The position numbers and the translations under genes are program-made. A stretch of DNA of 7,277 bases from Micrococcaceae bacterium (GTDB lineage Bacteria > Actinomycetota > Actinomycetes > Actinomycetales > Micrococcaceae), in assembly GCA_003486025.1 (NCBI GenBank), contig DNHA01000055.1, positions 1,615 through 8,891 on the forward strand. Reading direction: 5' to 3'. Of this stretch, positions 1 to 6,384 are shown piece by piece. The notes beneath the pieces are model-generated. The model searched no databases. It worked only from the letters and a program-made list of their open reading frames with translations, and was not told the DNA's origin. The first letter of the stretch is position 1. Each line of letters opens with the position of its first letter.

Positions 1-307
1 CTTTGGGCACACCGCGTTCGGCAAGCCAACGGGTTGCTGCCCCAATAATCTCCTGCCCCAACCCCTGGCCTTGCATCTCGGGATGGACCGCCACGTAATA
101 CAGCCAGCCACGGTGGCCATCAAAGCCGACCATCGCTGTGGCAATCAGTTGTTGTTCATGGTGTCCCACTAGAATCGTGGAGCTCTGATTCTCCAAGGCT
201 TTACGAGCATCCGCCTCAGGATCATTCCATGGCCGCGTAAGCTCGACGCTTCGCCACAGGGCTGTTGCTTCGCTTATTTCGGCCACTTTGAGTTCACTGA
301 TTTGCAT
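1..307 (-). CDS. GNAT family N-acetyltransferase, YpeA-like (C-terminus cut off by window edge)
   Basis: Reading the minus strand from an ATG at 307-305 gives 102 uninterrupted codons that run off the left edge. The protein begins MQISELKVAEISEATALW. It contains LTRPWNDP near residues 23-30, GFDGHRG near 61-67 and VAVHPEMQGQGLGQ near 72-85. The last is the GNAT motif A, with the Q/RxxGxG/A loop that binds acetyl-CoA. The LTRPWNDP and GYDGHRG pair is typical of the small YpeA-type acetyltransferases of about 140 residues, so roughly 40 residues are missing. The acceptor substrate cannot be told from the sequence. No good ribosome binding site precedes the ATG, so the start is the simplest choice rather than a proven one. 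The gene follows the CPBP protease gene on the same strand after 61 bp and could be cotranscribed with it, unless the hairpin at 325-359 interrupts transcription. Confidence 0.85.
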   Translation of the reverse strand, partial: MQISELKVAEISEATALWRSVELTRPWNDPEADARKALENQSSTILVGHHEQQLIATAMVGFDGHRGWLYYVAVHPEMQGQGLGQEIIGAATRWLAERGVPK

Positions 308-324
308 AGGTAAAACGTACCGTT

Positions 325-359
325 GAAAGCGTCGTTTATTGCCATTGCACAACGCTTTC
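325..359 (-). terminator. Stem-loop between the CPBP protease and GNAT genes (possible terminator or attenuator)
   Basis: GAAAGCGT at 325-332 is matched by its exact complement ACGCTTTC at 352-359, leaving a 19-nt loop. It lies in the 61-bp gap between the CPBP stop codon and the GNAT start. No T-run follows the stem directly on the minus strand, and the loop is long, so a terminator role is uncertain. It could equally be an mRNA processing structure or chance. Confidence 0.3.
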
Positions 360-368
360 CGTCGTGGG

Positions 369-1139
369 CTAGCTTCCGATACCGATAGCGGGGCCGAAGA
401 ACATGAAGCCGACAAAGCCCACTGCGTCCAATAAGAAGTGCGCGATCACCAACGGCATCACTCGACCATACTTGTGGTAGATCCAGCCGAAAACCACACC
501 CATGGCCATATTTCCCAGCATTGGGCCAACACCTTGATACAGGTGGTAGCTTCCGCGGATCAGCGCCGAAACCAAAATCAGCGTCCACGGCCCGAAGTTG
601 AGTTTCTTTCCGTAGCCGAAGAGGAACGCCAACATGATCACTTCTTCGAGTACCGCATGGCGTACGGCAGAAAGCAGCAGCACCGGCACGCTCCACCAAT
701 AATCTGCAAGATTCGCCGTAGACAGAGCGGTGGTGATTCCTAAGGCGCGGCCTGCGGCGTATACCCCCAGAGTTCCGAGACCCATGGCAAGAAATAATCC
801 TGCCCCGAGCAACGAATCTTTGCTTGGCCGGCGAAAGTCGAATCCGATATCTTTCACGCTTCGACCCAGCGTGCGGCGCATCAAGTACAGCGCAAGAAGA
901 ACCGGGATCAGGGCAAAGAAAATATCCAACAGCTGATATGACAGGTCGAAGTATTCGCGGGTGTTGAGCGGATTATTCATCGACGTGGTCTGGTCGCGTA
1001 GCGGCGCACGAGTCACCTTGTCGGCGAAACTAATCAGCGAATACACCGCGCTCTGCCCCAGACAGAGACCCATAACAAGGAAGATTTCCATCTTGAGGAT
1101 GCCAGCATTGCTCTTCGTCAGCGTCTTTTCACCAGTCAC
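369..1139 (-). CDS. CPBP family intramembrane glutamic endopeptidase (CAAX prenyl protease 2-like)
   Basis: This 256-residue membrane protein has about seven hydrophobic segments, including residues 17-38, 66-87, 109-130, 148-175, 184-200, 207-222 and 228-250. The family signature is present: an EE pair at 165-166 (HAVLEEVIM), RGSYHLYQG with His199, GN at 209-210, and IAHFLLD with His234 and Asp238. In the family these acidic and His residues form the intramembrane active site. The usual Arg of the EExxxR motif is a Leu here. Relatives include Rce1-type CAAX proteases and bacteriocin-immunity or Abi proteins, and the substrate of this one is unknown. The start is GTG at 1139-1137, with an in-frame TAG immediately upstream, so the frame cannot extend further. 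Met17 (MEIFLVMG) is a credible alternative start because conservation should begin near there. Neither start has a strong ribosome binding site. Confidence 0.85.
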   Translation of the reverse strand: MTGEKTLTKSNAGILKMEIFLVMGLCLGQSAVYSLISFADKVTRAPLRDQTTSMNNPLNTREYFDLSYQLLDIFFALIPVLLALYLMRRTLGRSVKDIGFDFRRPSKDSLLGAGLFLAMGLGTLGVYAAGRALGITTALSTANLADYWWSVPVLLLSAVRHAVLEEVIMLAFLFGYGKKLNFGPWTLILVSALIRGSYHLYQGVGPMLGNMAMGVVFGWIYHKYGRVMPLVIAHFLLDAVGFVGFMFFGPAIGIGS

Positions 1140-1208
1140 CTATCGATCATAGACTTCGACCACTGTGTTGGAGCTGAGCGTGGGGTAATCCCCTGAACAG
1201 GAACAGCA

Positions 1209-1236
1209 AGTATGCGCGCAGATATGAGATGTTCAA
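1209..1236 (-). promoter_or_regulatory. Candidate promoter for the CPBP protease gene
   Basis: On the minus strand, TTGAAC (1236-1231) is followed after 16 bp by CATACT (1214-1209). Each box matches 4 of 6 positions of the sigma-70-type consensus. Transcription would begin near 1200, about 60 nt before the GTG start. It lies just downstream of the tpx terminator, where a fresh promoter is expected. It was found by eye only. Confidence 0.35.
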
Positions 1237-1244
1237 GCTGCATT

Positions 1245-1296
1245 AAAAAGTCAAAGGAGCACCGCGCCCAAGCTAATGGGGCAGCGCTCCTTGACT
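1245..1296 (-). terminator. Rho-independent terminator of tpx
   Basis: On the minus strand the arm AGTCAAGGAGC (1296-1286) pairs with GCTCCTTTGACT (1260-1249), with one bulged base. An inner GCCC/GGGC pairing extends the stem. A run of five T follows at 1249-1245. This is a classical intrinsic terminator oriented to stop minus-strand transcription, lying about 46 bp after the tpx stop codon. It separates tpx from the CPBP protease gene. Confidence 0.85.
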
Positions 1297-1341
1297 AGCG
1301 CAACACCAGACGAACTAATTCGCCAGTGTCGCAAAAACTTA

Positions 1342-1842
1342 TTAGCTGTTTAGTGCGGCAATTGCTGCATCGTAATCTGGCTCCGTGGTGATTTCCGGAA
1401 CGATCTGGGTGTAAACGACCTTACCGGTCTCGTCCAAGACGACGACAGAACGTGCCAAGAGACCCGCTAGCGGCCCATCTACCTGGGTCACGCCATACGC
1501 CGAGCCGAAGTCCGAGCGGAACACGGAAGCAGCGGTCACATTTTCGATGTTCTCTGCACCGCAGAAGCGGCCCAAAGCGAATGGCAAGTCAGCCGAAACA
1601 CACACAACAGTGGTGTTTTCCAAGCCGGCAGCTAGTTCGTTGAAGCGGCGTACGCTAGCAGCGCACACACCGGTGTCGACCGATGGGAAGATGTTCAGCA
1701 CCACGCGTCGGCCAGCAAGTGATTCGCTGGTGACATCTGCGAGGCCGGTGTCGGTGAGGGTGAACGCTGGAGCCTGCGTGCCAACGGCTGGCAGCTCTCC
1801 AATAGTCTGGACGGGGGTATCTTTGAATGCAGTAGTAGCCAT
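1342..1842 (-). CDS. tpx: Thiol peroxidase (atypical 2-Cys peroxiredoxin, Tpx)
   Basis: This 166-residue cytoplasmic peroxiredoxin reduces hydrogen peroxide and alkyl hydroperoxides, normally with electrons from thioredoxin. The peroxidatic Cys60 sits in PSVDTGVC (53-60), with the supporting Thr57. The resolving Cys94 is in GRFCGAENI. Arg131 in ARSVVVLD matches the conserved active-site Arg. E. coli Tpx has Cys61 and Cys95, so spacing and length are normal. The start ATG at 1842-1840 gives the family N-terminus ([21 protein letters not shown]). No clear Shine-Dalgarno sequence precedes it: ACAATGAAGT lies directly upstream, so a very short leader or leaderless mRNA is possible. The gene is monocistronic, divergent from the methyltransferase, and closed by the terminator at 1245-1296. 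Confidence 0.95.
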   Translation of the reverse strand: MATTAFKDTPVQTIGELPAVGTQAPAFTLTDTGLADVTSESLAGRRVVLNIFPSVDTGVCAASVRRFNELAAGLENTTVVCVSADLPFALGRFCGAENIENVTAASVFRSDFGSAYGVTQVDGPLAGLLARSVVVLDETGKVVYTQIVPEITTEPDYDAAIAALNS

Positions 1843-1872
1843 ACTTCATTGTCTATCACGGATGGCCGACTT

Positions 1873-1909
1873 ACATCTATATTTCGGTCTCAGCGCAACG
1901 ATACATCTA
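1873..1909. repeat. Short direct repeat in the tpx/methyltransferase intergenic region
   Basis: TACATCTA occurs at 1873-1880 and again at 1902-1909, 29 bp start to start, close to three DNA turns. Both copies lie in the 133-bp AT-richer gap between the divergent tpx and methyltransferase genes, where promoters are expected. On the minus strand one copy lies in TATAGATGTAA, which also resembles a -10 element. It may be an activator or repressor site for tpx, or chance. Confidence 0.25.
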
Positions 1910-1975
1910 CTGTTTACCTCTATTCATCCCACGTTTCATGGTTCCGCATTCTTTGCCCCGTGACAGACTCAGGCT

Positions 1976-2609
1976 ATGACCCAGGGCCCTGCTCTGCACT
2001 CCTACGCTTCCAAAATGCGCATGCTAACCGAGGAAGGCATCGATTTTGAGGTTGATGTACGCTTTTCTCGACATGCTGATTTCCCGCTCAGCAACAGTTT
2101 TGGACATTGGCTGTGGAATTGGCAATGCCGTAAATGGTCTTCGGGCCCGCGGACATCAGGCGTTTGGAATCGATCCGACAATGGCCGTGCTCCGGACGGC
2201 CGAAGACCTCTACGAACCTAGCTGGTTCAGGCAGCTGGGGGCCGGTGAGATCACGTTCGGACGCTTAGCCGGCCTTGCCCTTCCGGCTACCTATGACGCC
2301 ATCTTGCTAGCCGGAAACGTTCCGGCTTTTCTCACGGAATCCGATTTCGCAAGATGCATGGCTCAACTGGAAAATCACCTCAACCACAATGGCGTTCTTG
2401 TCATTGGCACCACCGCTGCCATGCGCGGCGGGCCCACAGATCAAGATCTCGCAGTAAGAGGCACCGGCCTCATCTTGACTCACCGCTATGCCGACTGGCA
2501 CCTTGGCTCATTTGATCAAGAATCGCCGTGGTCCGTGAGCATTTTTGGACGCTCCAGCATTCGGCAGTTTTCCGAAACGCCCGACGGTAAATTTATCCTC
2601 AGAGGGTAA
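1976..2609 (+). pseudogene. Class I SAM-dependent methyltransferase, frameshifted (one extra T in the run at 2063-2066)
   Basis: Two overlapping frames together make one methyltransferase. The first, from ATG 1976, gives MTQGPALHSYASKMRMLTEE and reaches VDVRF, then drifts into nonsense and stops at 2221. The second frame continues at once with LDMLISRSATVLDIGCGIGN and runs to TAA 2607-2609. Removing one T from the four-T run at 2063-2066 joins them into a 210-residue protein of normal family length. In that protein, VLDIGCGIGN (41-50) is the SAM-binding motif I, GIDPTM (64-69) holds the acidic residue after strand 2, and YDAILLAGNVPAFL (106-119) is the post-motif region. The C-terminus WSVSIFGR resembles other actinobacterial members. 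The substrate is unknown. Without the N-terminal part, the downstream frame offers only TTG 2046 or ATG 2055 as starts, with no good ribosome binding site. It could be a real mutation, a sequencing error or, less likely, slippage. The 3' end overlaps hutI. Confidence 0.8.
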
Positions 2610-3792
2610 CCATTACTCCTGCTCGATACACGCTGTGTGTCAGAGCCATTCCCGGCCGGTATGCCAGGTGCGCGGCAGAGGGCGCATCCAGAACATGCAG
2701 GTCCGCACGTTTCCCAACTTCTAGTGACCCAACTTTGTCCGCCACACCAAGGGCTAGGGCACCGCCAAAAGTGGCTGCCTCAATCGCCTCGGCAAGGCTC
2801 AGCTTCATTTGCAGCACCGCGGTCGCCACACAGAAGTTCATGTTGCTGGTGTAGCTGGTTCCCGGATTGCAGTTGCTGGCCAACGCGATCACCACACCGG
2901 CGTCGAGCATCTCACGCCCGGGCGCCAAAGGCTGACGAGTGGAAAGGTCGCAGGCCGGAAGGCAGGTAGCCACCACCCCAGGAGAACCTTTCCGTGCTGC
3001 TTTGTCCCAACCGCTCCAGGACCCGGCCAGCGCCGTGATGTCCGCTGGTTCAAGATAATTCACGTGGTCCACCGAGTGGCTGCCAAATTCTACGGCGAGC
3101 TTGGTCCCGGGACCTGAGCCCAGCTGATTACCGTGGACCTTTGTGGAGATCCCACGGACTTTGGCCGCTTGAAGTACTCGGCGTGACTGCTCTTCGTTAA
3201 ATGCTCCGCGTTCGCAGAATACATCCACAAAATCTACGCTCCCGGCCACAGCATCAAGCATTGGGCCGGCTACCTCGTTGGTGTACTCATCTGCGTCCCG
3301 TCCAGCAGGAACCAGATGAGCACCCAGAAAAGTCACCTGATCCACGGCTTCTCGTGCCAGGCGTGCATGGCGCACTTCCTCCTCTAAGGTGAGCCCGTAA
3401 CCGGTTTTAGTTTCCATCCAGGTCGTTCCCATAGACAGTGCTTCGGCTCTTCGGGCTGAGACCAGTTCATATAAGGTTTTGTCATCGGTTCCGCGGGTTG
3501 CCGCGGTGGTGACGGCAATCCCCCCGGCGGCATAGTCTTCACCGGCCATCCGGGCAACAAACTCATCGGCACGGTCCCCGGCAAAGACTAGATGGCTGTG
3601 CGAGTCCACCCACCCCGGCAGTACCGCCCTGCCGCCTACATCGGTGACAGTGTCTGCTTCTGGGGCCCGCTGCGCGGAGCCCACCCAATCAATGATTCCG
3701 TCTCGGATCAGCACTGCTGCATCCATTAGTACGGTGCCGGCGGCGTCAACGGTGGTCAGTTGGGAGATGTTTGTCAGTAAGTGGGTGCTCAT
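2599..3792 (-). CDS. hutI: Imidazolonepropionase (histidine degradation)
   Basis: This 397-residue cytoplasmic amidohydrolase opens 4-imidazolone-5-propanoate to N-formimino-L-glutamate, the third step of histidine breakdown. Landmarks are HSH at 65-67 (metal ligands, in VDSHSHLVFAGDRADEF), GYGLT at 131-135, FLGAHLVP at 155-162, KVHGNQ with His220, SVDHVNYL with His243, and the C-terminal GKRADLHVLDAPSAAHLAYRP. At the fourth metal-ligand site the family has an Asp (TDxNPG), but here it is Asn307 (SNCNPGTS), encoded by AAC at 2874-2872. The frame is open up to 3849, but ATG 3792 is preferred: it begins MSTHLLTNISQLTT as the family does, and AAAGGAA stands 10 nt upstream. The gene is alone, without hutU or hutH in the window, and its 3' end overlaps the methyltransferase by 11 bp. 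Confidence 0.93.
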   Translation of the reverse strand: MSTHLLTNISQLTTVDAAGTVLMDAAVLIRDGIIDWVGSAQRAPEADTVTDVGGRAVLPGWVDSHSHLVFAGDRADEFVARMAGEDYAAGGIAVTTAATRGTDDKTLYELVSARRAEALSMGTTWMETKTGYGLTLEEEVRHARLAREAVDQVTFLGAHLVPAGRDADEYTNEVAGPMLDAVAGSVDFVDVFCERGAFNEEQSRRVLQAAKVRGISTKVHGNQLGSGPGTKLAVEFGSHSVDHVNYLEPADITALAGSWSGWDKAARKGSPGVVATCLPACDLSTRQPLAPGREMLDAGVVIALASNCNPGTSYTSNMNFCVATAVLQMKLSLAEAIEAATFGGALALGVADKVGSLEVGKRADLHVLDAPSAAHLAYRPGMALTHSVYRAGVMVTL

Positions 3793-3802
3793 CTGCTTGT
3801 GG

Positions 3803-3809
3803 TTCCTTT
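3803..3809 (-). promoter_or_regulatory. Ribosome binding site deciding the hutI start
   Basis: The minus strand reads AAAGGAA here, 10 nt before ATG 3792. It supports that ATG over the more upstream in-frame ATG codons near 3849, which have no such site and would add 19 residues unlike the family N-terminus. Confidence 0.6.
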
Positions 3810-3832
3810 TGCTTGAGTGCGTCCTAAGATTC

Positions 3833-3848
3833 TGATGGCGCACCATCA
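3833..3848. promoter_or_regulatory. 16-bp near-perfect palindrome upstream of hutI (candidate operator)
   Basis: TGATGGCGCACCATCA reads almost the same on both strands: TGATGG and CCATCA are perfect arms, and only the central bases break symmetry. It lies 41-56 bp upstream of the hutI start, within the gap separating hutI from the kbl terminator. This is where a repressor or activator would bind, but the cognate regulator is not in the window. It is unlike the proteobacterial HutC operator as I recall it. Confidence 0.4.
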
Positions 3849-3940
3849 CGGTCCTTATCAGAGCTTATTGAAAAGTACGCCACTCAGGAACCGAAGACAT
3901 CAGGTTCAATCCGGCATTTCGGACTGGTCAGCAGATACGA

Positions 3941-3982
3941 CAAAGTCGCCCCGTTTCCGTTGAGGGAATCGGGGCGACTTTG
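3941..3982 (-). terminator. Terminator hairpin of the tdh-kbl operon
   Basis: CAAAGTCGCCCCG at 3941-3953 is perfectly complementary to CGGGGCGACTTTG at 3970-3982, a 13-bp GC-rich stem. Inside it, TTCC pairs with GGAA after one mismatch. It begins 9 bp after the kbl stop codon, ideal for ending the operon. No long T-run follows on the minus strand, as is common for actinobacterial terminators. The symmetric stem might also stop plus-strand transcription, although no plus-strand gene lies nearby. Confidence 0.8.
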
Positions 3983-3991
3983 ACCGTCTAT

Positions 3992-5191
3992 TTAGCGCGA
4001 GGCGACGAAGGCCTTCACGCAGGCTTCGATATCTTCCGCCGAATGCGCTGCGGAAAGCTGCACACGGATGCGTGCTGCACCCTTTGGCACGACCGGAAAG
4101 CTGAATGCGGTGACAAAAACACCGTGTTCCAGCATTTTTCCGGCTACTTCTGCGGCTTTAACCGCATCGCCGAACATCACCGGGATGATTGCGTGTTCGC
4201 CGTCGAGCAGGTCAAAACCTTCCTCGGTCATCCGGCGGCGGAAGTGCGCCGCATTCTCAAAGAGTTTCTCGCGCAGGTCACCTGAATCGACCACCAATTC
4301 CAGGGCCTTCAAAGTGGCTGCCACAATGGATGGAGCCAAGGAGTTGGAGAACAGGTAGGGGCGGGCTTTCTGGCGAAGCATCGCCACGATCTCGCCACGG
4401 CCGGAAACGTAGCCGCCCGAGGCGCCTCCTAATGCCTTGCCGAAGGTACCTGTGTAAATGTCCACACGGTCAGAGACACCTGCGTGCTCCGGAGTTCCTG
4501 CGCCAGTTGCTCCCATGAAGCCAACGGCGTGGGAATCATCGACCATCACCAGTGCGCCATACTTGTCGGCCAAATCGCAGATGGCCTCCAAAGGTGCCAA
4601 GAAGCCGTCCATGGAGAACACACCGTCGGTGACGATGATGGTGCGCCGGGCACCGGCACCATCATTGAGAGCTGCTACTGCTTGCAGCTGGGTTTCCAGA
4701 TCCGCCATATCCTGGTTGGCATAGCGGAATCGTGCTGCCTTGGATAACCGAATGCCATCGATGATCGAGGCGTGGTTCAGCGCATCGGAGATGATCGCGT
4801 CTTCCTTGCCGAACAAGGATTCAAAGACACCGCCGTTGGCGTCGAAGCAGCTGGAAAACAGGATCGTGTCTTCGGTTCCCAGGAATGCCGAGAGCTTGGA
4901 TTCAAGTTCCAGGTGCAGATCCTGGGTACCGCAGATGAAGCGGACCGAGGCCATGCCGAAGCCGCGCTCATCCATGGCATTTTTTGCCGCGTCGATGATG
5001 CGGGCATCATCGGCTAGGCCCAGGTAGTTATTCGCGCAGAAGTTCAGCACCCGGAGGGCTTCGCTGCCCAAGGAACCGGCCATAATAGACGCGGACTGTG
5101 CCGAATCGATGTGGCGTTCTGCTTTGAAAAGTCCTGCTTCTTTGAGCTGTTCCAGTTCCGCGGACAGCTGCTCTTTCATATCTGTATACAT
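3992..5191 (-). CDS. kbl: Glycine C-acetyltransferase (2-amino-3-ketobutyrate CoA ligase)
   Basis: This 399-residue PLP enzyme of the alpha-oxoamine synthase family (E. coli Kbl has 398) cleaves 2-amino-3-ketobutyrate with CoA to glycine and acetyl-CoA, the second step of threonine degradation. [12 protein letters not shown] (51-62) is the family N-terminal motif. [13 protein letters not shown] (215-227) carries Asp218 and His221, which contact the cofactor ring. [14 protein letters not shown] (247-260) carries the Schiff-base Lys252. The frame is open back to 5245 inside tdh, but ATG 5191 is chosen because AGGAG ends 7 nt upstream and the protein then starts [17 protein letters not shown] like its relatives. 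That site overlaps the tdh TAG stop, so the genes are 10 bp apart and probably translationally coupled. The hairpin at 3941-3982 follows the stop. Confidence 0.96.
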   Translation of the reverse strand: MYTDMKEQLSAELEQLKEAGLFKAERHIDSAQSASIMAGSLGSEALRVLNFCANNYLGLADDARIIDAAKNAMDERGFGMASVRFICGTQDLHLELESKLSAFLGTEDTILFSSCFDANGGVFESLFGKEDAIISDALNHASIIDGIRLSKAARFRYANQDMADLETQLQAVAALNDGAGARRTIIVTDGVFSMDGFLAPLEAICDLADKYGALVMVDDSHAVGFMGATGAGTPEHAGVSDRVDIYTGTFGKALGGASGGYVSGRGEIVAMLRQKARPYLFSNSLAPSIVAATLKALELVVDSGDLREKLFENAAHFRRRMTEEGFDLLDGEHAIIPVMFGDAVKAAEVAGKMLEHGVFVTAFSFPVVPKGAARIRVQLSAAHSAEDIEACVKAFVASR

Positions 5192-5198
5192 GTCATAT

Positions 5199-5203
5199 CT
5201 CCT
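5199..5203 (-). promoter_or_regulatory. kbl ribosome binding site overlapping the tdh stop codon
   Basis: The minus strand reads TAGGAG, so the AGGAG core shares its first two bases with the TAG stop of tdh at 5204-5202. The spacing to ATG 5191 is 7 nt. This fixes the kbl start and suggests that ribosomes finishing tdh start kbl. Confidence 0.75.
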
Positions 5204-6248
5204 AGAAAACTGTCCAGTCCAAAACAACCTTGCCGCCGTGCCCACCGCGGGCGGCGGTGAATCCGTCTTGCCATTCGGTGGCAGGGATAAAGTCGGTAAC
5301 TACCGAGGCGACACGTTCGCGCAAAACGTCCGAGGTGGTGAGCATGGCGCTCATGGCATACCAGGTTTCGAACATTTCACGCCCATAGATCCCCTTCAGG
5401 GTAAGCATGTGAGTGACAACTTTGCCCCAGTTAATATCGATCGATTCGCTGGGCAGACCAAGCATGCTGATCTTGCCGCCGTGGTTCATGTTTTCGATCA
5501 TTTCTGGCAATGCGGTCTTGTGTCCCGACATTTCCATGCCGAAGTCGAAACCTTCACGCATGCCCAGTTCCTTCTGAGCCTCAGCCACACGCTGTTTAGA
5601 TACGTTGATGGCGAGGTTCACGCCCATGCTTCGTGCCAGTTCCAGACGCTGTTCAGATACGTCGGTGATGGCAATGTTGCGCGCTCCGGCGTGGCGGGCC
5701 ACTGCTGCTGCCATCAGGCCAATTGGTCCGGCACCGGTGATCAAGACATCCTCGCCCACCATGGGGAACTGCAGTGCGGTGTGCACGGCGTTGCCAAACG
5801 GATCAAAAATTGCACCGAGCAGCGGGGTGATGCGCTCGTCGCGGTGAATGTACACATTGCTTGCCGGAAGCACCACGTATTCGGCAAACGCGCCATCGCG
5901 CTGAACGCCTACGGAGCTGACGTTGATGCACATGTGCGGACGTCCGGCACGGCAGTTTCGGCAGATGCCGCAGACCACGTGGCCCTCGCCGGAAACACGG
6001 TCCCCGACCGTAACGCCGTGTGCAAAAGCTCCAACTTCTACGACCTCGCCGTAGAATTCGTGGCCTGGAACCAGTGGGGTATTGATCATGGCCTGTGCGG
6101 CCTCATCATAGGCTTCAATATGCAGGTCGGTGCCGCAGATGCCAGCGGTCATGACACGGATTTTGACCTCATGGGCTCCGGTCTCTGGCTCAGGCCGGTC
6201 AACGAGTTCCAGCCCGGCGTGTGGACCGGACTTGTATAGAGCTTTCAT
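5202..6248 (-). CDS. tdh: L-threonine 3-dehydrogenase (zinc-dependent, NAD+)
   Basis: This 348-residue medium-chain dehydrogenase (E. coli Tdh has 341) oxidises L-threonine to 2-amino-3-ketobutyrate with NAD+, handing the unstable product to Kbl. The catalytic zinc set is complete: Cys38 (GICGTDLH), His63 and Glu64 ([14 protein letters not shown]), with Thr40, His43 and His90. The structural zinc ligands Cys93, Cys96, Cys99 and Cys107 are present, at the same numbers as in E. coli. The Rossmann motif GAGPIG is at 172-177, and Asp196 ends the following strand as expected for NAD+ preference. ATG 6248 is preferred over the longer frame from 6317: it starts [17 protein letters not shown], and AAAGGAA lies 5 nt upstream (6260-6254). 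It is the first gene of the tdh-kbl operon and is divergent from a LysR-type regulator. Confidence 0.96.
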   Translation of the reverse strand: MKALYKSGPHAGLELVDRPEPETGAHEVKIRVMTAGICGTDLHIEAYDEAAQAMINTPLVPGHEFYGEVVEVGAFAHGVTVGDRVSGEGHVVCGICRNCRAGRPHMCINVSSVGVQRDGAFAEYVVLPASNVYIHRDERITPLLGAIFDPFGNAVHTALQFPMVGEDVLITGAGPIGLMAAAVARHAGARNIAITDVSEQRLELARSMGVNLAINVSKQRVAEAQKELGMREGFDFGMEMSGHKTALPEMIENMNHGGKISMLGLPSESIDINWGKVVTHMLTLKGIYGREMFETWYAMSAMLTTSDVLRERVASVVTDFIPATEWQDGFTAARGGHGGKVVLDWTVF

Positions 6249-6303
6249 GCTGGTTCCTTTGAGGATCGGGCACCGGGGTGCACGCACGGCAGGCTTGGGA
6301 TAC

Positions 6304-6332
6304 TTCCAGTGTCGCACCCCACGGCACTGGAA
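6304..6332. promoter_or_regulatory. Inverted repeat, candidate regulator site proximal to tdh
   Basis: TTCCAGTG at 6304-6311 is exactly mirrored by CACTGGAA at 6325-6332, with a 13-bp spacer. It lies in the divergent tdh/LysR gap, 56-84 bp before the tdh start. An exact 8-bp dyad in so short a gap suggests a protein-binding site. The LysR-type protein is the obvious candidate, but its consensus is unknown. Confidence 0.45.
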
Positions 6333-6343
6333 TAAACCTTAGA

Positions 6344-6364
6344 AGATCAGTCATTTTCTGATCT
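6344..6364. promoter_or_regulatory. Inverted repeat, candidate LysR-type regulator site next to its own gene
   Basis: AGATCAG at 6344-6350 is exactly mirrored by CTGATCT at 6358-6364, with a 7-bp spacer TCATTTT. The inner ATC-N11-GAT layout resembles the interrupted dyads bound by LysR-type proteins (general form T-N11-A), though not exactly. It ends 20 bp before the regulator ATG, so binding could repress the regulator's own promoter while acting on tdh. Confidence 0.5.
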
Positions 6365-6371
6365 GACAGTT

Positions 6372-6377
6372 TAGTAT
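6372..6377 (+). promoter_or_regulatory. Possible -10 box of the LysR-type gene (leaderless start)
   Basis: TAGTAT fits the TAnnnT pattern common in actinobacterial -10 boxes and ends 7 nt before the ATG at 6385. Transcription would then start at or next to the A of the ATG, giving a leaderless mRNA. This agrees with the absence of a Shine-Dalgarno sequence. The matching -35 region would fall inside the inverted repeat at 6344-6364 and is weak. Confidence 0.3.
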
Positions 6378-6384
6378 TTACTTC

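Noticed and set aside
438..1152. Plus-strand open frames opposite the CPBP protease gene (438-743, 730-936, 961-1152)
   Set aside because: All are antisense to a gene with clear family motifs and membrane segments, and none shows recognisable domains.
1849..2049. Plus-strand frame of 66 codons between tpx and the methyltransferase
   Set aside because: Low-complexity product with no family resemblance. It spans the divergent promoter region and overlaps the methyltransferase start in another frame.
2046..2609. Methyltransferase read as an intact gene starting at TTG 2046
   Set aside because: That start lacks a ribosome binding site, and its first residues (MRLMYAF) are an out-of-frame reading of codons that encode the conserved N-terminus in the other frame.
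3793..3849. N-terminal extension of HutI to 3849
   Set aside because: The extra 19 residues are basic and unlike HutI. They cover the palindrome and the ribosome binding site that serves ATG 3792.
5192..5245. N-terminal extension of Kbl into tdh
   Set aside because: The extension is a shadow of the tdh C-terminus. The AGGAG site and family length fix the start at 5191.
5109..6239. Long plus-strand open frame of 376 codons
   Set aside because: It lies antisense to tdh and the start of kbl, whose conserved residues are unmistakable. The His/Ala/Val-rich product resembles no family and is a coding shadow.
6249..6317. N-terminal extension of Tdh to 6317
   Set aside because: It would cover an inverted repeat and the AAAGGAA site. 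The family N-terminus starts at MKALYKSG.
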